From an uncultured bacterium (GTDB taxonomy: Bacteria > Cloacimonadota > Cloacimonadia > Cloacimonadales > Cloacimonadaceae), in the NCBI GenBank assembly GCA_937924555.1, contig CALDSN010000053.1, positions 1 to 17,667 on the forward strand: a stretch of DNA of 17,667 nt. The letters run 5' to 3'. Positions 8,550 to 15,640 of the stretch are shown here, piece by piece. Under the pieces are notes generated by a model. It was not told the DNA's origin and did no database searches. It saw nothing but the letters and a program-made list of their open reading frames with translations. Positions within the stretch are counted from its first letter, which is position 1. Each line of letters opens with the position of its first letter. Both the position numbers and the translations under genes were made by a program.

Positions 8550-8620
8550 ATCATTACCTAATCATTACCTGATCATTGCATGTTTCATAGGTAATGATTA
8601 GGTAATGATCAGGTAATGAC
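8550..8620. repeat. 21 bp inverted repeat made of 11 bp iterons
   Basis: The right half holds three tandem copies of an 11-mer, AGGTAATGATT, AGGTAATGATC and AGGTAATGACC (8589-8621). The left half holds the same unit on the other strand (ATCATTACCT repeats, 8550-8570) plus a degenerate third copy (GATCATTGCAT). Bases 8550-8570 pair perfectly with 8589-8609 around an 18 nt loop. A second 16 bp register is possible between 8562-8577 and 8604-8619. The 11 bp period is about one helical turn, as for a protein-binding iteron, but the RNA would also fold into a long hairpin. No U tract follows, so it is not an ordinary terminator. Confidence 0.9.
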
Positions 8621-8666
8621 CTAAAGGGAGCATCATGATTTGAATGGCTGAGCATACAGAAACTGC

Positions 8667-8687
8667 AAAGGTAGTTCCCTTTTTTTT
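8667..8687 (+). terminator. Weak terminator-like hairpin
   Basis: AAAGG (8667-8671) pairs with CCTTT (8678-8682) around a six-base loop, and five more T residues follow (8683-8687). A longer pairing of AAAGGGA (8623-8629) with TCCCTTT (8676-8682) is an alternative. The stem is short, so this is only a candidate end for the mnmE transcript; the T run may simply belong to the rpmE promoter. Confidence 0.3.
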
Positions 8688-8688
8688 G

Positions 8689-8720
8689 TTGACATTAACC
8701 CAAGCTCCAGATTTGTTGTC
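8689..8720 (+). promoter_or_regulatory. Candidate rpmE promoter
   Basis: A perfect TTGACA -35 box lies at 8689-8694. No good TATAAT follows at 16-18 nt (best TTTGTT at 8712). CAGATTTG at 8708-8715 resembles the Bacteroidota -7 element TAnnTTTG, but its spacing to the TTG at 8689 is 16 nt, shorter than the usual ~19. The position, about 40 nt before the rpmE ribosome site, is sensible. The call is weak because the -10 is poor. Confidence 0.3.
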
Positions 8721-8758
8721 CCAAACCCAAGCGAATTTACACAAGGAGCAATAGATAC

Positions 8759-8974
8759 ATGAAACAGGGAATTCATCCAAAGTATGAAGTAGCCACCGTC
8801 ACTTGCGCCTGCGGCAATGTGTTTGAAACACGCAGCACCAAAGGCAACATGCAGGTGGATATTTGCAACGTATGCCATCCGTTCTACACCGGTAAGCAGA
8901 AGATTATCGACACAGCCGGTAGAGTTGACAAGTTCAACAAGAAATATAACCTTTCTACCGAAACCAAGAATTAG
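8759..8974 (+). CDS. rpmE: 50S ribosomal protein bL31, zinc-binding form
   Basis: The 71-residue protein is the usual bL31 length and starts MKQGIHPKYE, the family N-terminus. Four cysteines, Cys16 and Cys18 (CAC) and Cys36 and Cys39 (CNVC), mark the zinc-containing C+ type, followed by HPFYTGKQKIIDTAGRVDKF, the conserved L31 core. It sits on the large subunit at the bridge to the 30S head. A strong AAGGAG (8743-8748) precedes ATG 8759 by 10 nt. It has its own candidate promoter and a good terminator, so it may be transcribed alone. C+ forms are commonly replaced by zinc-free paralogues under zinc limitation, but I saw no recognisable Zur palindrome here. Confidence 0.96.
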   Translation: MKQGIHPKYEVATVTCACGNVFETRSTKGNMQVDICNVCHPFYTGKQKIIDTAGRVDKFNKKYNLSTETKN

Positions 8975-8991
8975 AAAGTTCTTCTCATATT

Positions 8992-9038
8992 ACGCCATTG
9001 AGCCGTGGGGATTTGCTCCCGGAATAATGGCGTTTTTC
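8992..9038 (+). terminator. Rho-independent terminator after rpmE
   Basis: ACGCCATT (8992-8999) pairs with AATGGCGT (9026-9033). The intervening sequence can pair further (GGGG with CTCCC). The right arm runs straight into TTTTT, then CTTTT (to 9042). It starts 18 nt after the rpmE stop and ends about 40 nt before the next gene. Confidence 0.8.
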
Positions 9039-9077
9039 TTTTGTGCCCAATAACAGGTAAACGGAACTAAGGAAGCT

Positions 9078-10052
9078 ATGAAAAAAGAAATCAGCGTTGG
9101 CGGTCAGGCAGTAATCGAAGGCGTGATGATGCGGGGACCGGAAGCTCTTGCCACAGCTATTCGCCGCAAAGATGGCAGCATTGAGCTGTTGAAGCAGCCC
9201 TTTGTTAGCCAAACCAAGAAGCATAAGCTGCTGGGAGTGCCCATCATCCGTGGCTTTGTCTCTCTGGTGGAGATGATGATAATCGGGATTAAAACCCTAA
9301 CCTTCTCGGCAAACCGCTATGAGCTTGACCTGGTGGCGGAAGACCTTGCCAAGGGTAAGGTGATAAAACAAAAGAGCAAAGCTGCTGCCAAGACCGAAGA
9401 ACTCTTTAGCTATGCCTTTGCCTTCGGGCTTGCCTTTCTGCTGTTTGGGCTGTTGCCCTATAAGCTTTCGGACTGGATGCAGCTTTCCAAACAGGATTTC
9501 TATTTTAACCTGTTTGCGGGAGGCATCCGCATCGTGTTCTTCGTGCTGTATATCTACCTGATATCGCTGATGAAGGATGTAAAAAGACTGTTCCAATACC
9601 ATGGGGCAGAGCATAAAAACGTGAATGCCTACGAACATGATACACCCTTGGAGATAGCCAAGATTCAGGAGTGGACAACCATCCATCCTCGCTGCGGCAC
9701 CAGCTTTATGTTCTTTGTGCTGCTTATCGGGATACTAATCTTTTCCATCGTTGATACACTGGTCTCTGCCTTTATCCTGCACAAAGCAGTGCCGGTGTTT
9801 CTGCGCTTGGGATACCATATTCTGCTGATCCCGCTCATTTCAGGAGTGTCCTTTGAAGTGTTGAAGTTCTCCGGTAAGAATCTGAAACATCCGTTGGTGA
9901 AGCTGATGACTATTCCCGGGATGGCTCTGCAACGCATCACCACTCAGCCCCCTGATGACGAGATGATAGAGACTGCCCTGGTGGCGATGAAAGCTGCTTT
10001 GGATATGGATATCAGCGAGCATAACGTAACTATTATTGAGGATATAGCTTGA
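9078..10052 (+). CDS. DUF1385 membrane protein
   Basis: The 324-residue protein opens with the family signature ISVGGQAVIEGVMMRGPEALA (5-25), characteristic of DUF1385 (PF07136, formerly linked to predicted metal-dependent enzymes). A short soluble N-terminus is followed by about four membrane segments: around 110-128, 143-164, 210-233 and 240-262. Between the second and third lies YHGAEHKNVNAYEH, a His/Glu-rich conserved stretch that could bind metal, then HPRCGTSFMF. Function is unknown. In many bacteria this gene lies between rpmE and prfA, exactly as here, which suggests a link with translation or simply conserved gene order. AAGGA (9069-9073) lies 4 nt before ATG 9078. The stop overlaps the prfA start. 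Confidence 0.9.
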   Translation: MKKEISVGGQAVIEGVMMRGPEALATAIRRKDGSIELLKQPFVSQTKKHKLLGVPIIRGFVSLVEMMIIGIKTLTFSANRYELDLVAEDLAKGKVIKQKSKAAAKTEELFSYAFAFGLAFLLFGLLPYKLSDWMQLSKQDFYFNLFAGGIRIVFFVLYIYLISLMKDVKRLFQYHGAEHKNVNAYEHDTPLEIAKIQEWTTIHPRCGTSFMFFVLLIGILIFSIVDTLVSAFILHKAVPVFLRLGYHILLIPLISGVSFEVLKFSGKNLKHPLVKLMTIPGMALQRITTQPPDDEMIETALVAMKAALDMDISEHNVTIIEDIA

Positions 10053-11116
10053 TACCGAGAGATAAATTAAACCAATTGGAAGCCGAACTGCACGAAACGC
10101 AGGAGCTTATCAGCGACCCCGGCATTATCAGCGATGCCAAACGCTATCGGGACAGTCTGCGCCGCTTCAAGGAGCTGGGTGAGATAAACCAGGCCTGGAA
10201 GCAGTATCAGCTTCTGGAAACACACATTGCTGAGGTGAAAGAGCTTATGGAAAGCGAAAGCGACGCGGAGATGAGTGCTTTGATCAAAGAAGAGGCCATA
10301 TCTCTGGAAAGCCAGCTGGAGCAAGCAGAAATGAAGCTGCGAGACCTGCTTATCCCCAGCGACCCAAACGACAGCAAGAATGCCATTATTGAGATTCGAG
10401 CCGGAACAGGTGGGGAAGAGGCAGCCCTTTTTGTGTCCGACCTCTACCGGATGTACAGTTACTATGCCCTGTCCAAGAACTGGAAGCTTAGCCTGCTGGA
10501 TGCCAATGAAACGGGCTTGGGCGGATATAAAGAACTGATTATGCAGCTTAATGGGGAAGGGGTGTATGGCTTGATGCGCTTTGAAAGCGGAGTGCACCGG
10601 GTGCAGCGTATCCCCGTAACCGAATCCGGGGGGAGAATCCATACCTCAGCCGTAAGCGTGGCGGTGCTTCCCGAAGCGGAAGAGATTGATATCGACATAC
10701 AGGATAACGAGCTACGCGTGGATGTGTACCGCAGTTCCGGGCATGGCGGACAAAGCGTTAATACCACGGATTCCGCGGTGCGGATAACCCATATCCCCAC
10801 AGGGATTGTGGTTACCTGCCAAGATGAGAAGTCGCAGATTAAGAACAAAGCCAAAGCCATGAAGGTGCTGCGCAGCAGATTGTTGGATGCCGAGATAAGC
10901 AAACAAGAGCAGGAAATAGCCAGTTCCCGCAGGGCTCAGGTATCCACGGGAGACCGCAGTGCCAAGATTCGCACCTATAACTTCCCGCAGTCCAGAGTGA
11001 CTGATCACAGAATAAACTTGACAAGCTACAACCTAGATTCATTCTTGGCTGGAAATATTGATGAGTTTATTCAGGCGCTACGAATTGCCTGGAGGAACGA
11101 GAAGGTAAACGAGTAA
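10049..11116 (+). CDS. prfA: Peptide chain release factor 1
   Basis: RF1 reads UAA and UAG and triggers peptide release. The 355 residues match the family (about 355-360). The anticodon-like tripeptide PVT (189-191, in RIPVTESGGRIHTS) is the RF1 type rather than the SPF of RF2. The catalytic GGQ is at 233-235 (SGHGGQSVNTTDSAVR). The start is TTG 10049: the frame has a stop (TGA 10037-10039) just upstream, no ATG or GTG exists before the conserved N-terminus, and GAGGA (10038-10042) lies 6 nt upstream. It overlaps the DUF1385 stop by 4 nt (TTGA), so translation is probably coupled. The methyltransferase gene prmC, which often follows prfA, is not adjacent. Confidence 0.97.
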   Translation: MIPRDKLNQLEAELHETQELISDPGIISDAKRYRDSLRRFKELGEINQAWKQYQLLETHIAEVKELMESESDAEMSALIKEEAISLESQLEQAEMKLRDLLIPSDPNDSKNAIIEIRAGTGGEEAALFVSDLYRMYSYYALSKNWKLSLLDANETGLGGYKELIMQLNGEGVYGLMRFESGVHRVQRIPVTESGGRIHTSAVSVAVLPEAEEIDIDIQDNELRVDVYRSSGHGGQSVNTTDSAVRITHIPTGIVVTCQDEKSQIKNKAKAMKVLRSRLLDAEISKQEQEIASSRRAQVSTGDRSAKIRTYNFPQSRVTDHRINLTSYNLDSFLAGNIDEFIQALRIAWRNEKVNE

Positions 11117-11117
11117 A

Positions 11118-12374
11118 ATGGCACTGGTTCAGATAGTTCTGACGCTTGCAGTTCTGTTATTTTTCCTATTCCTGTCATTCCTGTTTTCCGGTCTGGAGAC
11201 CGGACTGCTATCCATCGACCAAATTGCGCTGGAACAAGCAGCTAAGCGCAGTAAGTCCCGTGCTGCCCTGCTGAAGTTCATTCGCCAGCCGGATAAGTTT
11301 CTGGGCACTACTCTCATCGGCAATAACATCGTAAATGTGCTGCTCGCATCTCTAACCACTTTGTTGTTAAGCCAACTTGGCGGTTTTGGCAATGATGCTC
11401 GGTATATCTCTTTGCTGATAGGTGTCATCGTCTTGATCTTCGGAGAAATCCTTCCCAAGGCTATCTTTCGTGATAATGCCGATACTATAGTGCCCCGCCT
11501 TTTCCCGCTTGTGCGGTTTTTCTATATTATTCTGAAGCCCTTAGTCGCCATTGTTACCGGGCTGAACAAAGTCTTACGCAAGCTGCTGAATCTCACTGAA
11601 GACAATCAATATGACTATCTAACCAAGGATGACCTTACTTTCCTGCTGTCTCAAGCATCCGAGGATAGTATTAGTGCGCCCCAGATGGATATGATAGAGG
11701 ATGCCTTGGACTTCTCTGAGCTGGAAGCCCGTAATGTAATGATCCCCCGCACGGATATCATCGCCTTGGCGGACGACACCCGCATCCCGGAGATACTGGA
11801 GCTTGCCCGTGAGGAAGGCTTCACCCGCTACCCCGTGTATCACAACAGCATAGACAACATCGTGGGTGTACTCATCATCTACGACATCCTGAAAAAGGAT
11901 TGCAGCAACGATATGTGTGCCGGGGACATCATGCACGAACCCCTATTTGCCCCGGAGAATACGGATTTGGACATCCTGCTGAAAGACATGCAGAAGAAAC
12001 AAAAGAGCATGGCGATAATCGTGGATTCCTATGGCGGAACTGCCGGGATAATCACCATGGAGGACATCCTGGAAGAGATTGTGGGTGATATAGACGACGA
12101 ATATGATGTGGATGAGGAAGATAATGATGTGGAGCAGGTTAGCCCCAATACTTGGCTGGCTCAGGCTGATGTGGAGATAGACCGCCTGGCAGATGACTAT
12201 GGCATCGAGCTTCCCGAAGGGGATTACGAAACCATTGCCGGACTTATCCTAGACCATCTGGAGCGCATCCCCCACCAAGGTCAGGTTATCACCATTGAGC
12301 CCTATCGCATTCAGGTTTTGCAGGCAACATCCAAGAAGATCGTGAAAGTTAAAATACATAAAATAAGCAAATAG
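11118..12374 (+). CDS. CNNM/CBS-domain CorC-HlyC family transporter
   Basis: The 418-residue protein has the three-part layout of CNNM/CorC (HlyC) proteins. The N-terminal membrane domain (1-150) carries SGLETGL (24-30), GNNIVNVLLAS and FGEILPK, the motifs lining the ion site in CNNM structures. A CBS pair follows: the first begins MIPRTDIIAL and includes GFTRYPVYHNSIDNIVG, the second contains MAIIVDSYGGTAGIITMEDILEEIVGDI. The C-terminal ~80 residues form the transporter-associated CorC_HlyC domain. Family members export or regulate Mg2+ (or Co2+, Na+); the hemolysin name is historical. ATG 11118 begins 1 nt after the prfA stop. The acidic stretch DDEYDVDEEDNDVE links the CBS and C-terminal domains. 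Confidence 0.93.
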   Translation: MALVQIVLTLAVLLFFLFLSFLFSGLETGLLSIDQIALEQAAKRSKSRAALLKFIRQPDKFLGTTLIGNNIVNVLLASLTTLLLSQLGGFGNDARYISLLIGVIVLIFGEILPKAIFRDNADTIVPRLFPLVRFFYIILKPLVAIVTGLNKVLRKLLNLTEDNQYDYLTKDDLTFLLSQASEDSISAPQMDMIEDALDFSELEARNVMIPRTDIIALADDTRIPEILELAREEGFTRYPVYHNSIDNIVGVLIIYDILKKDCSNDMCAGDIMHEPLFAPENTDLDILLKDMQKKQKSMAIIVDSYGGTAGIITMEDILEEIVGDIDDEYDVDEEDNDVEQVSPNTWLAQADVEIDRLADDYGIELPEGDYETIAGLILDHLERIPHQGQVITIEPYRIQVLQATSKKIVKVKIHKISK

Positions 12375-12384
12375 AGGTAGTCCA

Positions 12385-14049
12385 ATGAAGCTGATGGAAT
12401 GTGTCCCCAACTTCAGTGAAGGCAGAGACCATGCGGTTCTCGATGCCATTGCTGCTGTGATCAAAGGTGTTAACGGAGTGGTGCTGTTGGATGTAGATCC
12501 AGGTGCTGATACCAACCGTACGGTGTTCACCATGGCTGGTGAGCCGGAAGCAGTGGTGGAGGCGGCGTTTGTTGCCATCAAGAAAGCAAGCGAGCTTATC
12601 GACATGAGCAAGCATCACGGAGCTCATCCGCGTATGGGTGCCACAGATGTATGCCCCTTCATTCCCATATCCGGTATGACAATGGAAGAGTGTGCAGACT
12701 ATGCCCGCAAGCTGGGAAAGCGTGTGGGAGAAGAGCTTGGCATTCCCGTTTATCTATATGAGAATGCTGCCAGCAAAGAAGAATGGCGCAACTTGGCAAC
12801 AGTCCGCAGCGGTGAATACGAAGCCCTTGCTGCCAAAGCCAAAGACCCTGCCTGGAAGCCGGACTTTGGCCCCCACACCTTCAATGCCAAGAGTGGTGCC
12901 ACTGCCATCAGTGCCCGCGAGTTCCTGATTGCCTACAACATAAACCTTAACACCAGAGATAAAAAGAAAGCCCACGAGATTGCCCTCTCTATTCGCGAAA
13001 GCGGTAAGCCTGCCCGTGATGCGGACGGCAAGCTGCTTAAGGATGCACAAGGCAACAAGCTAAACACCCCCGGGTTATTTACCAACTGCAAGGCAGTGGG
13101 TTGGTTCATCGATGCTTACGACCGTGCTCAAATAAGCATCAACCTCACTAACTACAAGGTTACTCCTCCCCATATCGTGCTGGATAAAGTGCGCGAACTT
13201 GCCTCTGAGATGGGCATTCAGGTTACCGGCAGCGAACTGGTGGGGCTGCTCCCCAAGGCTGCTTTGGTGGAAGCCGGAAAGTATTATCTTGCCAAGATGA
13301 ACGAAAGCACCGGCATCCCGGAAAAGATGATTATGGAAACCGCCATCCAGTCCATGGGCTTAAGCGAGCTTGCTCCCTTCGATCTGGATAAAAAGGTTAT
13401 AGAATATGCCATTGCCAAGCAGGACAGCCTTGTCTCCATGAAGTTGGATGCTTTCTGCGACTTGCTTTCCACTGATGCACCCGCACCCGGTGGCGGTTCT
13501 GTTGCTGCATTATGCGCTGCCATGAGCGGTGCTCTTTCCAGTATGGTTGCCAATCTCACCATCGGCAAGAAGGGTTATGAGACTGTGCAGAACGAAGCTT
13601 TTGCCATTGCCCCCATTGGACAAGATATTAAGCTCAAAGCTCTGGAATGTATAGACCGCGACACCGATGCCTTCTATGCAATGATGGACGCCATGCGTTT
13701 GCCCAAGAAGACAGAGGAAGAGATTGCCCTGCGCAACGCTATGATGGAGCAAAGCACTCAGGCTGCCATCCTTGCCCCCTTGGCTACCTTGCAGCTTTCA
13801 CTGGATGCCCTGCATCTTGCTGCCCGCATCGCTAAGATTGGCAACAGCAATGCCCTCTCCGATGCAGGTGTTGCCGCTTTAACAGCCCTCTGCGCAGCCA
13901 AAGCAGCCAACTATAACATCCTTATCAACATCTCCGGTATCACCGACGCAGCCTTCAAGGATAGCACCTTAAGCGAAGCCAAGAGCTTGGTAGCTCAGTG
14001 CGAAAGCATTGCTGCCGAGGTGGAAGCAGCCGTAAGCGCAAAGCTATAA
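12385..14049 (+). CDS. ftcD: Bifunctional glutamate formimidoyltransferase / formimido-THF cyclodeaminase
   Basis: The 554-residue protein fuses two enzymes in the order of animal FTCD (about 540 residues). The transferase half (1 to about 330) starts MKLMECVPNFSEGRD and contains HHGAHPRMGATDVCPF; His81 aligns with the catalytic His of the HPRMG motif. It moves the formimino group of N-formimino-glutamate to tetrahydrofolate. The cyclodeaminase half (about 350-554) has the signature DAPAPGGGSVAALCAAMSGA (about 365-385) and releases ammonia, giving 5,10-methenyl-THF. The pair ends histidine degradation and feeds one-carbon metabolism, as expected of an amino-acid fermenter. No hutH, hutU or hutI is in the window. 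GAGGT lies 6 nt before ATG 12385, and the gap to the upstream gene is 10 nt. Confidence 0.95.
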   Translation: MKLMECVPNFSEGRDHAVLDAIAAVIKGVNGVVLLDVDPGADTNRTVFTMAGEPEAVVEAAFVAIKKASELIDMSKHHGAHPRMGATDVCPFIPISGMTMEECADYARKLGKRVGEELGIPVYLYENAASKEEWRNLATVRSGEYEALAAKAKDPAWKPDFGPHTFNAKSGATAISAREFLIAYNINLNTRDKKKAHEIALSIRESGKPARDADGKLLKDAQGNKLNTPGLFTNCKAVGWFIDAYDRAQISINLTNYKVTPPHIVLDKVRELASEMGIQVTGSELVGLLPKAALVEAGKYYLAKMNESTGIPEKMIMETAIQSMGLSELAPFDLDKKVIEYAIAKQDSLVSMKLDAFCDLLSTDAPAPGGGSVAALCAAMSGALSSMVANLTIGKKGYETVQNEAFAIAPIGQDIKLKALECIDRDTDAFYAMMDAMRLPKKTEEEIALRNAMMEQSTQAAILAPLATLQLSLDALHLAARIAKIGNSNALSDAGVAALTALCAAKAANYNILINISGITDAAFKDSTLSEAKSLVAQCESIAAEVEAAVSAKL

Positions 14050-14061
14050 CAGAGGCGTCAG

Positions 14062-14499
14062 ATGATTACTAAAGAAGAAGTAAGCCTTGTTTCCCCCTGC
14101 GGTATCTATTGCGCCGAGTGCAGCATGTATAAGGCAAAGGACAACCCAGAACTGAAGGACATGCTCATCTCCATGGGCATGAAGGCAGAATCCATTCCCT
14201 GTCCCGGTTGCAGAGCCATGGACGGCAACTGTCCGCATCTGGAAAGCCGTTGCGAGAACTATATCTGCGCCGAAGAAAAGGATGTGCTGATGTGCTTCGA
14301 GTGCGAGGATTTCCCCTGCATCAAGCTGCATCCTGCTGCAGACCGGGCAAACACCTTACCCCATAACATCAAGCTCTTTTCGCAGCTATACATCCAAAAG
14401 CACGGAGTTGAGGCATGGAAGAAACACTTGCCCGAAATGCGCAAGCGCTATTTCTCCGGCAAGATTAGCTTTGGTAAGGGTCCTTTATTGGACGACTAA
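14062..14499 (+). CDS. Cysteine-rich DUF3795 protein
   Basis: This small 145-residue protein has eleven cysteines, at 13, 17, 20, 47, 50, 57, 64, 69, 78, 81 and 86. They lie in CGIYCAEC, CPGC, CPHLESRCENYIC and CFECEDFPC, the pattern of DUF3795. They probably bind zinc or an iron-sulfur cluster, which suits an anaerobe. The last 50 residues are helical and basic. There is no signal peptide, so it is cytoplasmic. Function is unknown. AGAGG precedes ATG 14062, and the gene starts 12 nt after ftcD, so it is the last gene of the operon and ends at a strong terminator. Confidence 0.88.
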   Translation: MITKEEVSLVSPCGIYCAECSMYKAKDNPELKDMLISMGMKAESIPCPGCRAMDGNCPHLESRCENYICAEEKDVLMCFECEDFPCIKLHPAADRANTLPHNIKLFSQLYIQKHGVEAWKKHLPEMRKRYFSGKISFGKGPLLDD

Positions 14500-14525
14500 G
14501 CTGGGTTCAAACCCCCGACAACCTT

Positions 14526-14559
14526 GGCGTAGCCCTTTGTGGTTACGCCTTTTCTATTT
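14526..14559 (+). terminator. Rho-independent terminator closing the + strand operon
   Basis: GGCGTAGCC (14526-14534) pairs over nine positions (one G-U) with GGTTACGCC (14541-14549) around loop CTTTGT, followed by TTTTCTATTT. It begins 26 nt after the DUF3795 stop. On the minus strand no T tract follows the stem, so it acts for + strand transcripts only. Its tail overlaps the 3' end of the convergent minus-strand gene. Confidence 0.88.
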
Positions 14560-15330
14560 CTCCTGCACAATCCCGGAAGTGGTGGCATAGCGTTTGGAAG
14601 CTATGTGGGAACCATTGATGTCCACATTGCCGGAGACCGTTGTGCACTCGGCTTTGTCTATGCTTGAGCCATTCACGCTTACATCCCCGGAGACGGACTC
14701 GGCTACCAGCTCTTTTGCCTTGAGGGAATCCAGCTTGATGCTTCCACTGGTGCTTTCCAGCTTGATTATCCCCGTGCTGTTAACCCTGTTTAATGTTAGT
14801 TTACCTGATACACTCTTGGCTTCAATCCCTGTTGCATGGCAATCCAGCAGTTCAATATCACCGCTGGTGCCTTTCAGGCTTAGCCCTTTGCTGTCGGCCA
14901 TGTCCTGCACAAAGATATCTCCGCTGGTGGAGCTAAGATTCAGCATTATTGAACGGGGTATGGTGCCCTCAAGCTTGGTTAGTAGTGCCGGTTTGCCGGA
15001 TTTTGTTGTGAGGCTTAGTCCGGTGGGTGTTATGCTAAGCTTGGCATCCCCGGGTTTATATTCCCAATATCCCACCCTGATGCTTGCCTGTTTGGTATCT
15101 GTTCCCTGCAGAGTGATATCCGCCACTTCTTCGCTTAATGAAAAACTCTCGGTGGCGTAATCCACGCTTAGGGAATCCTCGGTGTAATACTTTAGGTTAA
15201 CCCCGTTTACTTGGGCAGAATTTGCTTTGCCCTTCACGAAATTGACGATATCATTGGTTTCCTTGCGTAGTTCATTGCAGGCGAAACTGAAGAGACACAA
15301 CATGGCACAAATAGCAATCGCGGGTTTCAT
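14554..15330 (-). CDS. DUF4097 beta-repeat lipoprotein
   Basis: This 258-residue protein, read on the minus strand, begins with a lipoprotein-like signal MKPAIAICAMLCLFSFACNE; Cys18 is the likely lipidated residue, though the lipobox (SFAC) is relaxed, as in Bacteroidota. The mature part has at least seven short repeats of about 18-20 residues, each with an [ST]xSG[DNKS][IVL] turn: STSGDIFV, GTSGDIELL, SVSGKLTL, STSGSIKL, SVSGDVSV, TVSGNVDI and TTSGIV. This is the DUF4097/putative-adhesin fold, a beta-helix-like stack. Function is unknown. It is probably surface or periplasmic and often lies near envelope-stress genes. An AGAGGT ribosome site (complement of 15335-15340) precedes ATG 15330. 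It is the only gene on this strand and converges on the main operon. Confidence 0.85.
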   Translation of the reverse strand: MKPAIAICAMLCLFSFACNELRKETNDIVNFVKGKANSAQVNGVNLKYYTEDSLSVDYATESFSLSEEVADITLQGTDTKQASIRVGYWEYKPGDAKLSITPTGLSLTTKSGKPALLTKLEGTIPRSIMLNLSSTSGDIFVQDMADSKGLSLKGTSGDIELLDCHATGIEAKSVSGKLTLNRVNSTGIIKLESTSGSIKLDSLKAKELVAESVSGDVSVNGSSIDKAECTTVSGNVDINGSHIASKRYATTSGIVQEK

Positions 15331-15361
15331 ATAAACCTCTATACATTAGTTAACTTGTTCC

Positions 15362-15389
15362 ACACTATTTCTTTGCCGATTGAAGTCAA
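15362..15389 (-). promoter_or_regulatory. Candidate promoter of the DUF4097 gene
   Basis: On the minus strand TTGACT (complement of 15384-15389) is followed after 16 nt by TAGTGT (complement of 15362-15367). Transcription would start about 15 nt before the ribosome site. The -35 is good, but the -10 matches only three of six consensus positions. Confidence 0.3.
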
Positions 15390-15404
15390 GCTTTTAAGCT
15401 TATG

Positions 15405-15426
15405 CCCACGGGTTAAAACCCGCGGG
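15405..15426. repeat. REP-like palindrome 1
   Basis: CCCACGGGTTAAAACCCGCGGG is a near-perfect palindrome: CCC/GGG and CGGGTT/AACCCG arms with one A-C mismatch. It shares the core GGGTTnAAACCC with the second palindrome 50 bp downstream, in the same orientation. Such elements are typical of REP sequences dispersed by REP-associated tyrosine transposases; no such transposase is in this window. Confidence 0.75.
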
Positions 15427-15476
15427 AAAGTCCCCTACAGGGTTCTGTGAGCTATCATTACAGGTGTCACCATATA

Positions 15477-15494
15477 CGTGGGTTGAAACCCACG
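15477..15494. repeat. REP-like palindrome 2
   Basis: CGTGGGTTGAAACCCACG is a perfect 8 bp inverted repeat around a GA centre and shares the GGGTTnAAACCC core with palindrome 1. Together they form a doublet about 90 bp long with possible small hairpins between them. Confidence 0.78.
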
Positions 15495-15595
15495 CCTATA
15501 ATCCATGGATGATCCCTTTCGGTATTGGGTTATGCACATTATGGTTGCTCCCCTCCATTCTGATTCTCCAGTGAAATGAATATCTCCCTTGGATC

Positions 15596-15640
15596 AAATA
15601 CGGATGAATTGCGCCTGAATTGCGCGTCACATCCGTATTT
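15596..15640. repeat. 11 bp inverted repeat with internal direct repeats
   Basis: AAATACGGATG (15596-15606) is perfectly complementary to CATCCGTATTT (15630-15640). The 23 nt between them contains most of two copies of TGAATTGCGC (15605-15614 and 15616-15625), 11 bp apart start to start. A second small inverted pair, TACGC...GCGTA, follows at 15641-15659. It may be an operator-like site or a mobile remnant; function is unknown. Confidence 0.8.

Larger units (their letters stand above)
8489..8758. promoter_or_regulatory. Gap between mnmE and rpmE
   Basis: This 270 bp stretch carries no convincing open reading frame. It holds the 11 bp-unit inverted repeat at 8550-8620, a weak hairpin with a T tract (8667-8687), a TTGACA box at 8689-8694 and the rpmE ribosome site AAGGAG (8743-8748). 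It is the only gap longer than about 110 bp in the first 14.5 kb and therefore the likely boundary between the upstream operon and the rpmE transcript. Confidence 0.6.

Noticed and set aside
8550..8621. Short CRISPR array
   Set aside because: Units are 11 bp with no spacers and occur in both orientations; there are no cas genes.
8550..8621. Zur operator for rpmE
   Set aside because: The AGGTAATGAT units do not resemble the known Zur palindromes, and zinc control of C+ bL31 is not implied by the sequence.
10067..10642. 191-codon minus-strand open frame
   Set aside because: It is entirely inside prfA, whose motifs are certain. The translation has no family features.
11118..12374. Hemolysin/toxin
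   Set aside because: The HlyC-type name is historical; CNNM plus CBS domains point to ion transport.
14594..15160. 188-codon open frame on the + strand
   Set aside because: It is antisense to the DUF4097 gene. Its open frame is a by-product of that gene's biased repeat codons; it has no convincing ribosome site or family motif.
15388..15401. AAGCTTTTAAGCTT as a hairpin
   Set aside because: The two arms would leave only a 2 nt loop; it is probably chance AT-rich repetition.
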